Below, one piece after another: positions 24,747-33,303 of a stretch of 35,798 nucleotides of DNA; within the stretch, counting starts at the first letter, position 1; the number at the start of each line of letters is the position of its first letter. The stretch spans positions 1-35,798 of the forward strand of contig JAPPND010000057.1 of NCBI GenBank assembly GCA_028818795.1. The letters are read 5' to 3'. The notes under the pieces are model-generated. The model saw only the letters and a list, made by a program, of their open reading frames with translations. It was not told where the DNA came from and ran no database searches. This DNA is from Gammaproteobacteria bacterium. GTDB taxonomy: Bacteria > Pseudomonadota > Gammaproteobacteria > Pseudomonadales > Azotimanducaceae. The translations under genes were made by a program, and so were the position numbers.

Positions 24747-25256
24747 TCAGTCGTTTGACGCGTTCCACCGGTTGCGGAGGCCCTCCGCGGATTCAGGGTC
24801 GCCCTGCGCTTCACGTGCATCGGCGATTACAAGCCAGGCCTCGCGTTCCTCCGCGCTGCCTGCTTTCAGAAACAGCAGCGCCTTGCGGGCACTCTGTTCG
24901 GCCATCGCCGCTTGACCGTTGCGCAAGTGGAGCGCGGCAAGCTGCAGCCAGAGTTCGCCGCGGCGCGGTTCGATGCGAATCGCCTGTTCGATGGTGGCGA
25001 CGGCTTCGTTGGGCGAGCCGGCGGCTGCGTGGTCCCGCGCCTCGTCGACGAGTGCTCTCGTAATGGCCGTGGGAGGCTCGAGTGCGGGGTGTGGTGGCGG
25101 TGGCGGCTCCGCTGGTGCCTCGATGACGACAGGCTGCACGACGGGTGCCGGCGGTGGCGGGGGCGCGGGAGTCCGCACCGGAGGCGGTGGTGCCGGCAGC
25201 AACGAACAACCCGCGGCGATCAAGCCGATGGCGGTCGTGAACGCCAATCGGTTCAC
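24747..25256 (-). CDS. TPR-type lipoprotein
   Basis: The protein has 169 residues from a GTG at 25256. A signal peptide ends in a lipobox (GLIAAGC), so the mature protein is lipid-anchored at the envelope. A proline-rich linker (PAPPPPVRTPAPPPPPAP) follows, then two to three tetratricopeptide-like helical pairs (AGSPNEAVATIEQAIRIEPR; LWLQLAALHLRNGQAAMAEQ). Such small TPR lipoproteins usually act as scaffolds in envelope assembly, but no specific partner is visible. Its start overlaps the nucleoside hydrolase stop by four bases (GTGA), which suggests coupled translation of two functionally unlike proteins. Confidence 0.85.
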   Translation of the reverse strand: MNRLAFTTAIGLIAAGCSLLPAPPPPVRTPAPPPPPAPVVQPVVIEAPAEPPPPPHPALEPPTAITRALVDEARDHAAAGSPNEAVATIEQAIRIEPRRGELWLQLAALHLRNGQAAMAEQSARKALLFLKAGSAEEREAWLVIADAREAQGDPESAEGLRNRWNASND

Positions 25257-26176
25257 GGCGACCCTCGGGCGGCGTCCAGGGATTCCATGACCACGTCCCA
25301 GGCGCGTTCGGCGTCGATTTCGTAGGCTACGTTCGCATTCGCTTGGTCCCGCCGCCGGCTGACGCGCTGGTCGACGACGGTCATTCCCCGGGTCAGGGTT
25401 CCCGCCAGTTCAACGGCGACGGCGCGCGGTCGGGTCTGAAGGAGGTGGGGGTGGGTTATCGCCAGCACGGCGCAGGGGTCGTGCATGGCGGAAGCGCGGT
25501 GGCCGATGAAGGTTTCCATTCGATCGTGCAGGTAGTCGAAGATCTGCGCGGCGAACGTGGCCTTGGGCGTACCGGCGTCCCGAAGTCGCTCGGTAAGCGC
25601 ATCGCTGGTCTGGAACTGGTGGGTTAGGTTGAGACCGCACATGGTGATCTCGGCACCCGACTCGAAGACCTTCGCCGCCGCTTCCGGATCGGCGAAGATG
25701 TTGAACTCGGCGACCCGTGTGGCGTTTCCGACATCCGTGCTGCCGCCCATGATCGATATGCCGGCGATGCGTTTCACCCAGGTCGGGTCCCGGTCAACGG
25801 CGTGTGCGAGGTTGGTCAGCGGCCCCACGGCAACCACCGTGATGTCCGGTTCCGCGACATCGAGCAGGTAGCCGACGGCGTCGTCGCCGGCGATGGTTCG
25901 TTGGTGGGCAAGTCGGTTCACGCCGCCCAGTCCGGACTCGCCGTGCACGGCCGCGGCGTGTATCGGTTCCCCCACCAAGGGCCTGGCGGCACCGCTCACC
26001 ACCGGCGTGTCGACGTCGAGCAGGGCGGTCACCATCAGCGCGTTGGCCGTCGTCGCGGCAAGCGGCGCGTTGCCGCTGACCGAAGTGATGCCGACGACCT
26101 CGGCGTGCCGATGCGCCAGGATCAGCGCGATGGCATCGTCGTGGCCGGGATCGCAGTCGATGATGAGTCGCGTCAT
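25253..26176 (-). CDS. Inosine-uridine-type nucleoside hydrolase
   Basis: The 307-residue protein starts MTRLIIDCDPGHDDAIAL, the calcium-binding N-terminus of the IunH family with Cys in place of the more usual Thr. VGPLTNLA, SIMGGS, EFNIFADPEAA and HDPCAVLAI supply further ligands of the metal and ribose. It cleaves the N-glycosidic bond of ribonucleosides for base salvage; base preference is not predictable. The ATG at 26176 has a weak ribosome site. The gene is divergent from an MFS transporter that could import its substrate (inference). Confidence 0.92.
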   Translation of the reverse strand: MTRLIIDCDPGHDDAIALILAHRHAEVVGITSVSGNAPLAATTANALMVTALLDVDTPVVSGAARPLVGEPIHAAAVHGESGLGGVNRLAHQRTIAGDDAVGYLLDVAEPDITVVAVGPLTNLAHAVDRDPTWVKRIAGISIMGGSTDVGNATRVAEFNIFADPEAAAKVFESGAEITMCGLNLTHQFQTSDALTERLRDAGTPKATFAAQIFDYLHDRMETFIGHRASAMHDPCAVLAITHPHLLQTRPRAVAVELAGTLTRGMTVVDQRVSRRRDQANANVAYEIDAERAWDVVMESLDAARGSP

Positions 26177-26283
26177 TTGTCACAGTCCGGTGCGGTGCCA
26201 ACTCACCCTATCATGGCGCGTGGTTTTGGTGTGTTCATGGGGTCGTCATAGCGACTGACTACTCGCCGGCGGTCGAACGGCGC

Positions 26284-27450
26284 GTGCTGGCCTGGATGTG
26301 CGTGCTGATCGCCGTCAACCAACTCGGCTTCGGGGCCGTGATCCCGGTGCTGCCGCTGTATGCGAAGTCCTTCGACGTCTCGCAGACGGCGATCGGCGCG
26401 ACGGTGGCCGTGTACGGTGTCGCGCGGGTTTTCCTCGGCCTCCCCACCGGCAAGGTCGCGGATATATTGGGACGGCGTGCGGCGCTCGCGGTCGGCGGCG
26501 TAGTGACAGTGCTCGGCAACCTCTGGTGCGCAGTGGCCGCGACCTACCTCGAACTGCTCGCGGCGCGCCTGGTGGCTGGCGCGGGTGCGGGAATCGTGCT
26601 CACCGCCGGACTGATCGTGCTCGCCGACATCGCATCGCCGGCGACCCGGGGGCGAACCCTGGCGATCTACCAGGGCGTCTTCCTGTTCGCGGTGGGCATC
26701 GGCCCGTTCCCGGGCGGCTTTCTCGCCGAGCGGTTCGGCCTGGAGGCGCCGTTCCTGGTGTACGCCATCATGGGTGCCGCAGTAACGGCCGTTGCTTGGT
26801 TCGGGGTTGCGGAGACACGTGGCGTGGGCGGTACACCTGCAAGCCGCGAGGCCCCGCTGCGTGACCAGGTCCGGGCTCTGCTTGGCAACATCGGGTTCCG
26901 CTTGGTCTGCTTCATCGGCTTGGTCGGTGCACTGGCGCGCACAGGCGGCCTGTTCAGCATCGTGCCGATCTTGGGGCGGGAGCGGCTTGCACTCTCGGCC
27001 ACGGAGATCGGGTTCGGATTCGCCCTTGGCAGCGTGGTGGGGCTCCTGGTGACCTATCCGGCCGGCTACATGGCCGACCGGTTCGGCCGGAAGGCCGTGA
27101 TCGTGCCCGCCACGGTGCTGATCGGCGTCTCGATGTTGGCATTCAGCCTTGCTGGCGATTATGCATGGTTCCTCGCCGCCTGCCTGATCTGGGGCGGCGC
27201 GATCACCGCATCAGGCGCGGCACCCGCGGCCTACGCGGCGGACGCCGCACCACAAGGCATGAACGCGGCGGCAATGGGCTCCTACCGCATGCTGAGCGAT
27301 GTCGGCTACGTCGTCGGCCCGATCCTGTTGGGTTGGATGGGCGACGCGGGCGGCCTCGACCTGCCGCTCTGGGCTGCGGCGGGAAGTCTCTTCCTGATGG
27401 CGGGTTTGTTTGGTGTGTTCGCGTCTGAGACGGTACGGAAAGCACCGTAG
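26284..27450 (+). CDS. Major facilitator superfamily transporter
   Basis: The protein has 388 residues from a GTG at 26284, with no stronger start upstream in frame. Twelve TM helices are expected. The loop 2-3 signature of the superfamily is present as GKVADILGRRAAL, and its repeat in the second half as GYMADRFGRKAVI. Between TM6 and TM7 is a cytoplasmic segment with RGVGGTPASREAPLRDQVR. It resembles the drug/sugar H+ antiporter branches; the substrate is not predictable. It faces away from the nucleoside hydrolase and may share regulation with it. Confidence 0.9.
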   Translation: MLAWMCVLIAVNQLGFGAVIPVLPLYAKSFDVSQTAIGATVAVYGVARVFLGLPTGKVADILGRRAALAVGGVVTVLGNLWCAVAATYLELLAARLVAGAGAGIVLTAGLIVLADIASPATRGRTLAIYQGVFLFAVGIGPFPGGFLAERFGLEAPFLVYAIMGAAVTAVAWFGVAETRGVGGTPASREAPLRDQVRALLGNIGFRLVCFIGLVGALARTGGLFSIVPILGRERLALSATEIGFGFALGSVVGLLVTYPAGYMADRFGRKAVIVPATVLIGVSMLAFSLAGDYAWFLAACLIWGGAITASGAAPAAYAADAAPQGMNAAAMGSYRMLSDVGYVVGPILLGWMGDAGGLDLPLWAAAGSLFLMAGLFGVFASETVRKAP

Positions 27451-27480
27451 TGGCACGGGCCAAGGATTCTGCGCCGCAGA

Positions 27481-27499
27481 AGCGGCACGAAGTGCCGCT
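27481..27499 (+). terminator. Possible hairpin terminator after the MFS gene
   Basis: AGCGGCAC-GAA-GTGCCGCT has perfect 8-bp arms and a 3-base loop and begins 31 bp after the MFS stop. No T-run follows, so intrinsic termination is not certain; it may instead be part of the GC-rich repeat-bearing interval. Confidence 0.5.
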
Positions 27500-27564
27500 G
27501 CCGGGCGCGGAGTCCTGGGGCGGTGGGGGCGGGGCCGGACCGCGAGTGCGCGCCCCTGCTGGCG

Positions 27565-27596
27565 CGGTCGAGCGTTCTGGCGGCGTTGTCCCGTCC
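27565..27596. repeat. 32-bp intergenic repeat, copy 2
   Basis: It matches 27-58 at 30 of 32 bases in the same orientation. The two copies are more than 27 kb apart and both lie between genes. Confidence 0.7.
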
Positions 27597-27814
27597 TGGC
27601 GACCGAGTCGCTTCGGGCAACCGCAACGGTCCCCGGGTCCTACGGAATGTGGCCCTTGAAATCGCCGGGCTTTAGACGCACGCGGATTCTGGCGAATCTC
27701 CCACGCCACCCAGCGTCACTAGATGACACCCACGGGTGCTATTATCCCCTGCCTTGAGCCCGCTCTTCGCAGGCATAGTCGGCCCTGAAACGGCTTTGCA
27801 TTCGAGGAGTAGCA

Positions 27815-28258
27815 GTGGAACGAGAGGGCAAACGCGTGACGAAGGGCGAAACGATTGCCGTGGTGGGTGTCGGCGTCGCTCTCTTGGGCGTAATGGTCGC
27901 GGGTTGGGCGGATACGCGGGCGGGATTTGCCGCGATGCGCGTAGAGATCGACGACCTCCGGACCGAGGTGAAGCAGGACATCGACGACCTCCGGACCGAG
28001 GTGAAGCAGGACATTGCCGACCTCCGGGCCGAGTTGAAGCAGGACATCGCCGACCTCCGGATCGAGTTGAAGCGGGACATTGCCGACGTTCGTGCGGAGT
28101 TGAAGGAGGACATCGCGGAGTTGCGCACAGACGTGCGACGGCTCGACGACCGTGTGGATGAGCTCAACGTGCGTTTGGTGGCCGTGGAGATACATACTGG
28201 CGCCGTCGCGCGGAAGACCGCTCAGGACGAGCTTCCCAATGGGGGCGACACCGGCTAA
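27815..28258 (+). CDS. Membrane-anchored coiled-coil protein with 11-residue repeats
   Basis: The GTG at 27815 follows GAGGAGTAGCA and gives 147 residues. One TM helix (AVVGVGVALLGVMVAGWA) sits near the start. Residues about 45-100 are five tandem hendecads with consensus IDDLRTEVKQD, followed by more coiled coil (RTDVRRLDDRVDELNVRLVA). A hendecad run usually makes a slightly right-handed coiled coil, so the protein is likely an oligomeric rod on the membrane. I do not recognise a family beyond a general DUF1640-like coiled coil. It is 39 bp upstream of the Lhr helicase gene and could share its transcript. Confidence 0.75.
   Translation: MEREGKRVTKGETIAVVGVGVALLGVMVAGWADTRAGFAAMRVEIDDLRTEVKQDIDDLRTEVKQDIADLRAELKQDIADLRIELKRDIADVRAELKEDIAELRTDVRRLDDRVDELNVRLVAVEIHTGAVARKTAQDELPNGGDTG
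27947..28111 (+). repeat. 33-bp tandem repeat, 5 units, coding for the hendecad coiled coil
   Basis: Five consecutive 33-bp units begin at 27947, 27980, 28013, 28046 and 28079. The first two are identical and the others diverge progressively, suggesting recent expansion at the 5' side. Each unit encodes 11 residues, so unit gain or loss keeps both the frame and the coiled-coil register. Confidence 0.93.
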
Positions 28259-28297
28259 CGCCTCGCGCTTCGCGGCAGATCGACGCGCGGTTGGGTC

Positions 28298-31200
28298 ATG
28301 ACCCCTGCCCTTGATCGTTTCCATCCCGAGATCCGGGACTGGTTCATGGACCGGTTCCGCACCCCGACGGATGTGCAGGAACAGAGCTGGCCGCGTATCG
28401 CCGCCGGCGAGCACCTGCTGATCACGGCGCCCACCGGTAGCGGTAAGACGCTGACGGCGTTCCTGTGGGCGATCGACGCGTTCGCGACGGGGCAGTCCGA
28501 ACCGGATGCCACCCGGGTTCTCTACATCTCGCCCTTGAAAGCGCTCAACAACGACATTCGCGCCAACCTCGTCGTACCGATCGCCGAGATCCGCGAACGG
28601 TTCGCCGAGGCGGGTGCCGAGTTCCCCAACATCCGGGTGCAGACGCGTAGCGGGGACACCGAGCCGGGCGACCGGCAGCGGATGTTGCGCCGGCCTCCCG
28701 AGCTTCTCATCACGACGCCGGAGAGCTTGACGCTGCTCCTGACCACGGTACGCGGCCGGCAGGCTCTGTCCACGGTCGAGACCGTGATCACCGATGAGAT
28801 CCATTCCGTCGTGGAGAACCGAAGGGGCGTGCAACTGATGACGGGGCTGGAACGCCTGGTCGAAGTGGCGGGCGAGTTCCAGCGGGTGGCTCTGTCGGCC
28901 ACCGTGCGGCCCCTTGAAGCGGTGGCCGACTACGTGGGCGGACGCGATGCGGCAGGGGTCAGGCGACCGGTTGGCATCGTCGAGTCCAAAGCGCCTAAGG
29001 CCATCGACTTCCGTGTGCGTTTCCCGGAGGCCGCCCGGGTCGCTGCCGACAACGGGGAGAAGGTCTGGGAGCCGCTCTCCGACTCGTTCAAGGATGTCAT
29101 CGACGCCAACCGCTCGACGCTGTTCTTCACCAATAGCCGCCGGATGGCCGAGAAGATCACGCTCAAGCTGAACGACGACACCGTCTCGCCGCTGGCCTAC
29201 GCGCACCACGGATCACTATCCCGGGAGATCCGCACGGAAGTCGAGACGCGCCTGAAAGGCGGCGAGTTGAAGGCCATCGTCGCCACCAACTCGCTGGAAA
29301 TGGGCATCGACATCGGCGACCTCGACGAGGTCGTGCTCATCCAGTCACCGCCGTCCATCGCCTCCGCCCTGCAGCGGGTGGGGCGGGCCGGGCACCGGGT
29401 CGGCGGCACCAGCCGGGGCACGCTGTTTCCCACCTTCGCGCAGGACTTCCTGGAGGCGGCGGTCATTGCCAGGGCGGTACGGGATCGTGACATCGAACCC
29501 TTGCGGCCACTTGCCAATCCGCTCGATGTCCTCGCACAGACGCTGGTGTCCTGCGCGGCCAACGAGGAATGGGAAACCGACAAGCTGTACGACGTGCTCA
29601 CCCGCGCCGCGCCCTACGCGGAACTGCCCCGCGAGCAATTCGACCTAGTGATCGAAATGCTCGCCGGACGGTATGCCGGTACCCGGGTCCGCGATCTGAA
29701 GCCGCGCCTCGCCTTCGACCGCGTCCGCGACACCGTCAAGGCGCGCCAGGGCGCCGCATTCGCGCTCTATACGTCCGGGGGCACGATCCCCGACCGGGGC
29801 TACTACACCCTGCGCCATGCCGAGAACGGCGCGTCCATCGGCGAACTCGACGAGGAATTCGTCTGGGAGTCGAGCGTCGGGCAGACCTTCACCCTCGGCA
29901 CCCAGAACTGGCTGATCCAGCGCATCACCCACAACGACGTGCTCGTCAAGCCGGCGCGGCCCAAGGCCACCGCGCCGCCGTTCTGGCGAGCCGAGGGCTT
30001 CAACCGGAGCGCCTACTTCTCCCAGCGCATCGCGGAGTTCCTGCGGGAGGCCAACGAAATGCTCGCGCGTCGGGACGAGGCGTCGCTCGAGACGGAGCTG
30101 TCCGACCTCGGCTTCGAAGGCATCGCCGCCGAGGAACTGATCGGCTTCCTGAAACGCCAGCGGGAAGCGACCGGTACCGATCTGCCGCATGCCGACCACC
30201 TGTTGGTCGAACACGTCATGAGCGGACCGGGCGGCTACACCGGGCCCGACCGGGAACGCCAGATCATCCTGCATACCATCTGGGGCGGCAGGGTGAACCG
30301 TCCCATTGCGCTGGCGCTCGAAGCGGCATGGCAGGAGCGCTTCCCGTATCGGGCGGAAGTGTTCGCCGACAACGACGCCATCGTCGTCCAGGTCAAGGAC
30401 GAGGTGGACCCGGCGGTGCTCTTAAGCCTTGTAACGCCGGCCAATTTCGAAACGATGCTGCGCCGGTCCCTCGAAGGATCGGGCTTCTTCGGTGCGCGTT
30501 TCCGGGAGTGCGCCGGCCGGTCGCTGCTGTTGACCAAGCGTCGTTTCAATCAACGCATGCCGCTGTGGATGACCCGGCAGCAGGCCAAGAAGCTGATGAA
30601 CGCCACCAAGGGGTTCGCGGACTTCCCGGTGATGCTGGAGACCTGGCGAACGTGCCTGAAGGACGAGTTCGATCTGGTCGCGGCCTTTGAAGCCCTCGAA
30701 CGACTGGCCGCGGGCGAGCAGAACTGGTCCATGGCCACCGTCTCCGTGCCGAGCCCGTTCGCCGCGGGCATCGCGTTTGGCCAGGTGAGCCGATACATGT
30801 ACGCCGACGACGCCCCGGAAGGCGACGGACGTTCGGCGTTGTCGGACGACCTGATCCGCCAGGCGGTATTCGACCAGTCGCTGCGGCCCGCCATCAGGCC
30901 CGAAGTCATCCGGGATTTCGAGTCCCGTGCCCAGCGGACCCGCCCTGGGTACGTGCCGGACGACGAGGACGAACTCGTCGAATGGGTCAAGGAACGTGTC
31001 GCGATCATCGAGACCGAGTGGTTCGAGGACATCGAGATACCGTCCGGAGTCCGGCGCATGAACGTTGGCGGTCGGACGTTCATCGTGCACCCGGAGATCG
31101 ACTTGGGCGAGGATCCCGTCCGCCAGGCCGGCGAGATGCTGCAGTTCTACGGACCGAGAACGCCGGACGAGCTTCGGGCGCTTCTGCCGTTCGAGGACAT

Positions 31201-32557
31201 CGAAACCATCCTGCGCGAGTTGACGGACGGCGAAGATCTCGTGCGCGGCACCCTCGTCGACGGATCGGATGCCGAATACGTCTGCGACGCCGACAACCTC
31301 GAGACCCTGATCCGCTTCCAGCGCGCCGCGGCCCGTCCGGGTTTCGAACCGCGACCGATAGCACATCTCGCGCCGTTCCTGGCCGATTGGCAGGGATTCG
31401 GCGCGGAGGACGCGGAGGAGCGCCTACTGGACCTTTGCGACCGGTTGCGGGGCTACGCGGCCCCGGTGGACTTCTGGCTGGACGAGGCGTTCGCGTCCCG
31501 GTTGCCAGGTGTTGCAGCTTCGAGTCTCGACGCTGCCGCGACCAACGGAGGTCTCGCCTGGCGGGGTGCCGGCACGGAGGTGGTCCGGATCGGCTTCGAC
31601 GGCGACTTCGAGCTATTGGAAGACGGCCCGGATTCCGGACACGAGCACGCGGTGGCATCGTTCAAGGATCCACGGGCCCGCTACACGTTCCTGCAACTCT
31701 TCGACGAGTCCGGCCTCGATGCCGAGGCGTTCAATGCGGAGTTCTGGGATGCGGTCTGGGCGGGCCGAATCGCCGCCGACGGTTTTGCCGTGCTCGACGC
31801 CGCACGCTCGCGCGACTATGCGCTACACGGGATGCGGACTCGGGGGGCAGGAAACAGCCGGGAACCGATCCGGCGATCACGGTCGAGGGCCCGAGGCGTG
31901 GCCATGGGATGGCCCGGCACGTGGTATCGGCGCGAGGCACCCGGACCGGTGGCCGATGGAATCGAGAAGCTGGAACAAAGCAAGGAACGCTGCCGGCTGC
32001 TCCTCGACCGCTACGGCATCCTGACCCGCGAGCACGCCAACCGGGAAGGCGGACCGTTTCGCTGGTCGGCCGTGTTCCCGGCGCTTCGGCTGATGGAGCT
32101 GTCCGGCGAAGTGGTCGCGGGGTTGTTCTTCGAGGAAATGTCCGGGCCCCAGTTCGCACTGCCCGAGGCCGTCCGCCGTCTCGAACGACTCGTCAAGTCC
32201 CACGCAACGTTCTGGATCAGTGCCCACGACCCGGTGGCGCCCTGCGGACTCGGCCTCGCGCTCCCCGACCTGCCTCACCGGCGGGCCGGCAATCACCTCG
32301 GCTACTTCGAAGGAACCCTGGCCCTGGTCTCGGAGAATTTCGCCCGCCGGCTCACCATCCGGCTAGACCCGGACCACCCCGGTCTCGACAGCCTGCTGCC
32401 GAACCTGGCCGCCCTTTGTAGACGCCGCAGACGCCTGACGCCGGAGACCATCAACGGCGAGCCTGCTCGCGCGAGCCCGTACTTGGCGGCGCTGTCGCGG
32501 CATGTGGCGGTCGTCAAGGACCACAAGGGCGTCTATTTCGAGACCCGGGAATTGTGA
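28298..32557 (+). CDS. lhr: Lhr-type large ATP-dependent helicase
   Basis: The 1419-residue protein has the architecture of the long bacterial Lhr helicases. RecA-like domain 1 carries Q-region TDVQEQSWP, motif I APTGSGKT (44-51), TPESL, the DEIH box and LSAT. RecA domain 2 has VATNSLEMGIDIGDLDEV and QRVGRAGHR. The Lhr-specific winged-helix and beta-barrel region follows, and the long C-terminal part is the Lhr-CTD. These proteins are 3'-5' DNA or RNA:DNA translocases linked to DNA repair, often coded near a nuclease or glycosylase; no such partner is adjacent here. The ATG at 28298 is reasonable but has a weak ribosome site. The intact frame over 4.2 kb argues against poor base quality. Its end overlaps the convergent methyltransferase-like gene by 25 bp. 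Confidence 0.93.
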   Translation: MTPALDRFHPEIRDWFMDRFRTPTDVQEQSWPRIAAGEHLLITAPTGSGKTLTAFLWAIDAFATGQSEPDATRVLYISPLKALNNDIRANLVVPIAEIRERFAEAGAEFPNIRVQTRSGDTEPGDRQRMLRRPPELLITTPESLTLLLTTVRGRQALSTVETVITDEIHSVVENRRGVQLMTGLERLVEVAGEFQRVALSATVRPLEAVADYVGGRDAAGVRRPVGIVESKAPKAIDFRVRFPEAARVAADNGEKVWEPLSDSFKDVIDANRSTLFFTNSRRMAEKITLKLNDDTVSPLAYAHHGSLSREIRTEVETRLKGGELKAIVATNSLEMGIDIGDLDEVVLIQSPPSIASALQRVGRAGHRVGGTSRGTLFPTFAQDFLEAAVIARAVRDRDIEPLRPLANPLDVLAQTLVSCAANEEWETDKLYDVLTRAAPYAELPREQFDLVIEMLAGRYAGTRVRDLKPRLAFDRVRDTVKARQGAAFALYTSGGTIPDRGYYTLRHAENGASIGELDEEFVWESSVGQTFTLGTQNWLIQRITHNDVLVKPARPKATAPPFWRAEGFNRSAYFSQRIAEFLREANEMLARRDEASLETELSDLGFEGIAAEELIGFLKRQREATGTDLPHADHLLVEHVMSGPGGYTGPDRERQIILHTIWGGRVNRPIALALEAAWQERFPYRAEVFADNDAIVVQVKDEVDPAVLLSLVTPANFETMLRRSLEGSGFFGARFRECAGRSLLLTKRRFNQRMPLWMTRQQAKKLMNATKGFADFPVMLETWRTCLKDEFDLVAAFEALERLAAGEQNWSMATVSVPSPFAAGIAFGQVSRYMYADDAPEGDGRSALSDDLIRQAVFDQSLRPAIRPEVIRDFESRAQRTRPGYVPDDEDELVEWVKERVAIIETEWFEDIEIPSGVRRMNVGGRTFIVHPEIDLGEDPVRQAGEMLQFYGPRTPDELRALLPFEDIETILRELTDGEDLVRGTLVDGSDAEYVCDADNLETLIRFQRAAARPGFEPRPIAHLAPFLADWQGFGAEDAEERLLDLCDRLRGYAAPVDFWLDEAFASRLPGVAASSLDAAATNGGLAWRGAGTEVVRIGFDGDFELLEDGPDSGHEHAVASFKDPRARYTFLQLFDESGLDAEAFNAEFWDAVWAGRIAADGFAVLDAARSRDYALHGMRTRGAGNSREPIRRSRSRARGVAMGWPGTWYRREAPGPVADGIEKLEQSKERCRLLLDRYGILTREHANREGGPFRWSAVFPALRLMELSGEVVAGLFFEEMSGPQFALPEAVRRLERLVKSHATFWISAHDPVAPCGLGLALPDLPHRRAGNHLGYFEGTLALVSENFARRLTIRLDPDHPGLDSLLPNLAALCRRRRRLTPETINGEPARASPYLAALSRHVAVVKDHKGVYFETREL

Positions 32558-33156
32558 TTGGGCGCGCCGCGTAAGCGGGGAAGGTAGCGACCCACGTTTC
32601 GACAGTACTCCAGGTAGCTTTGGCCGTGGACGCTGCGTAGGTAGGGTTCTTCGACCTTCCTGACCTGGATCTCGAAGCCGATATAACTAAGTACGGCGCA
32701 GCAAACCATAAGGACGTGCGGCACGAGGATCGCGAATCCCATCCCCACCAGGAGCATGCCGGAGTAGATGGGGTTTCTCGACAGCTTGAACATGCCTTCG
32801 GTGACAAGCGGGTTCTTCTCCGAGGCATCCACCCCGATTCGCCACGCGTCGCCCATCTCGTACTGGGACCGCATGGTGATCGCCACCGCCAGCGCACACA
32901 CCGCGACACCCGTGATCGCCCCTGCAGAACCGAGGTCGAGTTGCCCAGGAAGGTAGGAGATCGTGTCGAGGACCGTTAGCACTAGGACGCCTAACAAGCC
33001 GCACGCCTGGAGGCCGGTGGCTGCCAGTTCGGCAGCGGTGGAGCGTTGTTGGGCAAGGCGTAGGCCATGGTCGCCGGTGCGCCGGAGTTGCAGTCCGACC
33101 CTGAAGCCGAAGATGAGAACCGCGCAGACGATAAAGCAGATTAACGGCAGTTTCAT
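32533..33156 (-). CDS. Isoprenylcysteine carboxyl methyltransferase-like membrane protein
   Basis: The protein has 207 residues with four to five TM helices. The C-terminal half shows the family landmark GMFKLSRNPIYSGMLLVGMG (the RNPxYxG cofactor-binding segment), followed by VRKVEEPYLRSVHGQSYLEY and a charged tail. Bacterial members of this ICMT/phospholipid methyltransferase superfamily methylate lipids or small hydrophobic compounds using SAM, and most are uncharacterised. It converges on lhr with a 25-bp overlap of the 3' ends. Confidence 0.87.
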   Translation of the reverse strand: MKLPLICFIVCAVLIFGFRVGLQLRRTGDHGLRLAQQRSTAAELAATGLQACGLLGVLVLTVLDTISYLPGQLDLGSAGAITGVAVCALAVAITMRSQYEMGDAWRIGVDASEKNPLVTEGMFKLSRNPIYSGMLLVGMGFAILVPHVLMVCCAVLSYIGFEIQVRKVEEPYLRSVHGQSYLEYCRNVGRYLPRLRGAPNHNSRVSK

Positions 33157-33205
33157 GGCGTTGTGGCAAACGGTTTCGGGACGCCGCGAGGGCTTCCCCT
33201 ACGGC

Positions 33206-33303
33206 GTAGAGGCGACCCTCACGCGCCCGTAGGGCGCGCGGTCGCCCGCAATGGGATTGAGATCATGGTTCGGGAGAAGGGACGGGACAAGCCCGTCCCC
33301 TAC
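33206..33303 (+). repeat. Composite palindromic repeat unit abutting an SDR gene
   Basis: The unit starts GTAGAGGCGACCCT, has GCGCCC-GTA-GGGCGC and GGTCGCCCG, then a variable middle. It ends in the hairpin GGGACGGG-ACAAG-CCCGTCCC (33279-33299) plus the closing CTAC. The last four bases overlap the stop codon of the SDR gene on the minus strand. The module order is the same as at 14497 and 20135. Confidence 0.88.

Larger units (their letters stand above)
27451..27814. other. Gene-free interval with hairpin and repeat remnants
   Basis: This is about 364 bp between the MFS gene and the coiled-coil gene. It holds a perfect hairpin (27481-27499), the second copy of the 32-bp repeat (27565-27596), and near the right end a TATTAT at 27740 that could be a -10 without a clear -35. 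I see no supported gene. Confidence 0.6.

Noticed and set aside
28298-32557. Lhr as part of a defence island
   Set aside because: The gene is a typical housekeeping-length Lhr with no adjacent nuclease or defence partner.
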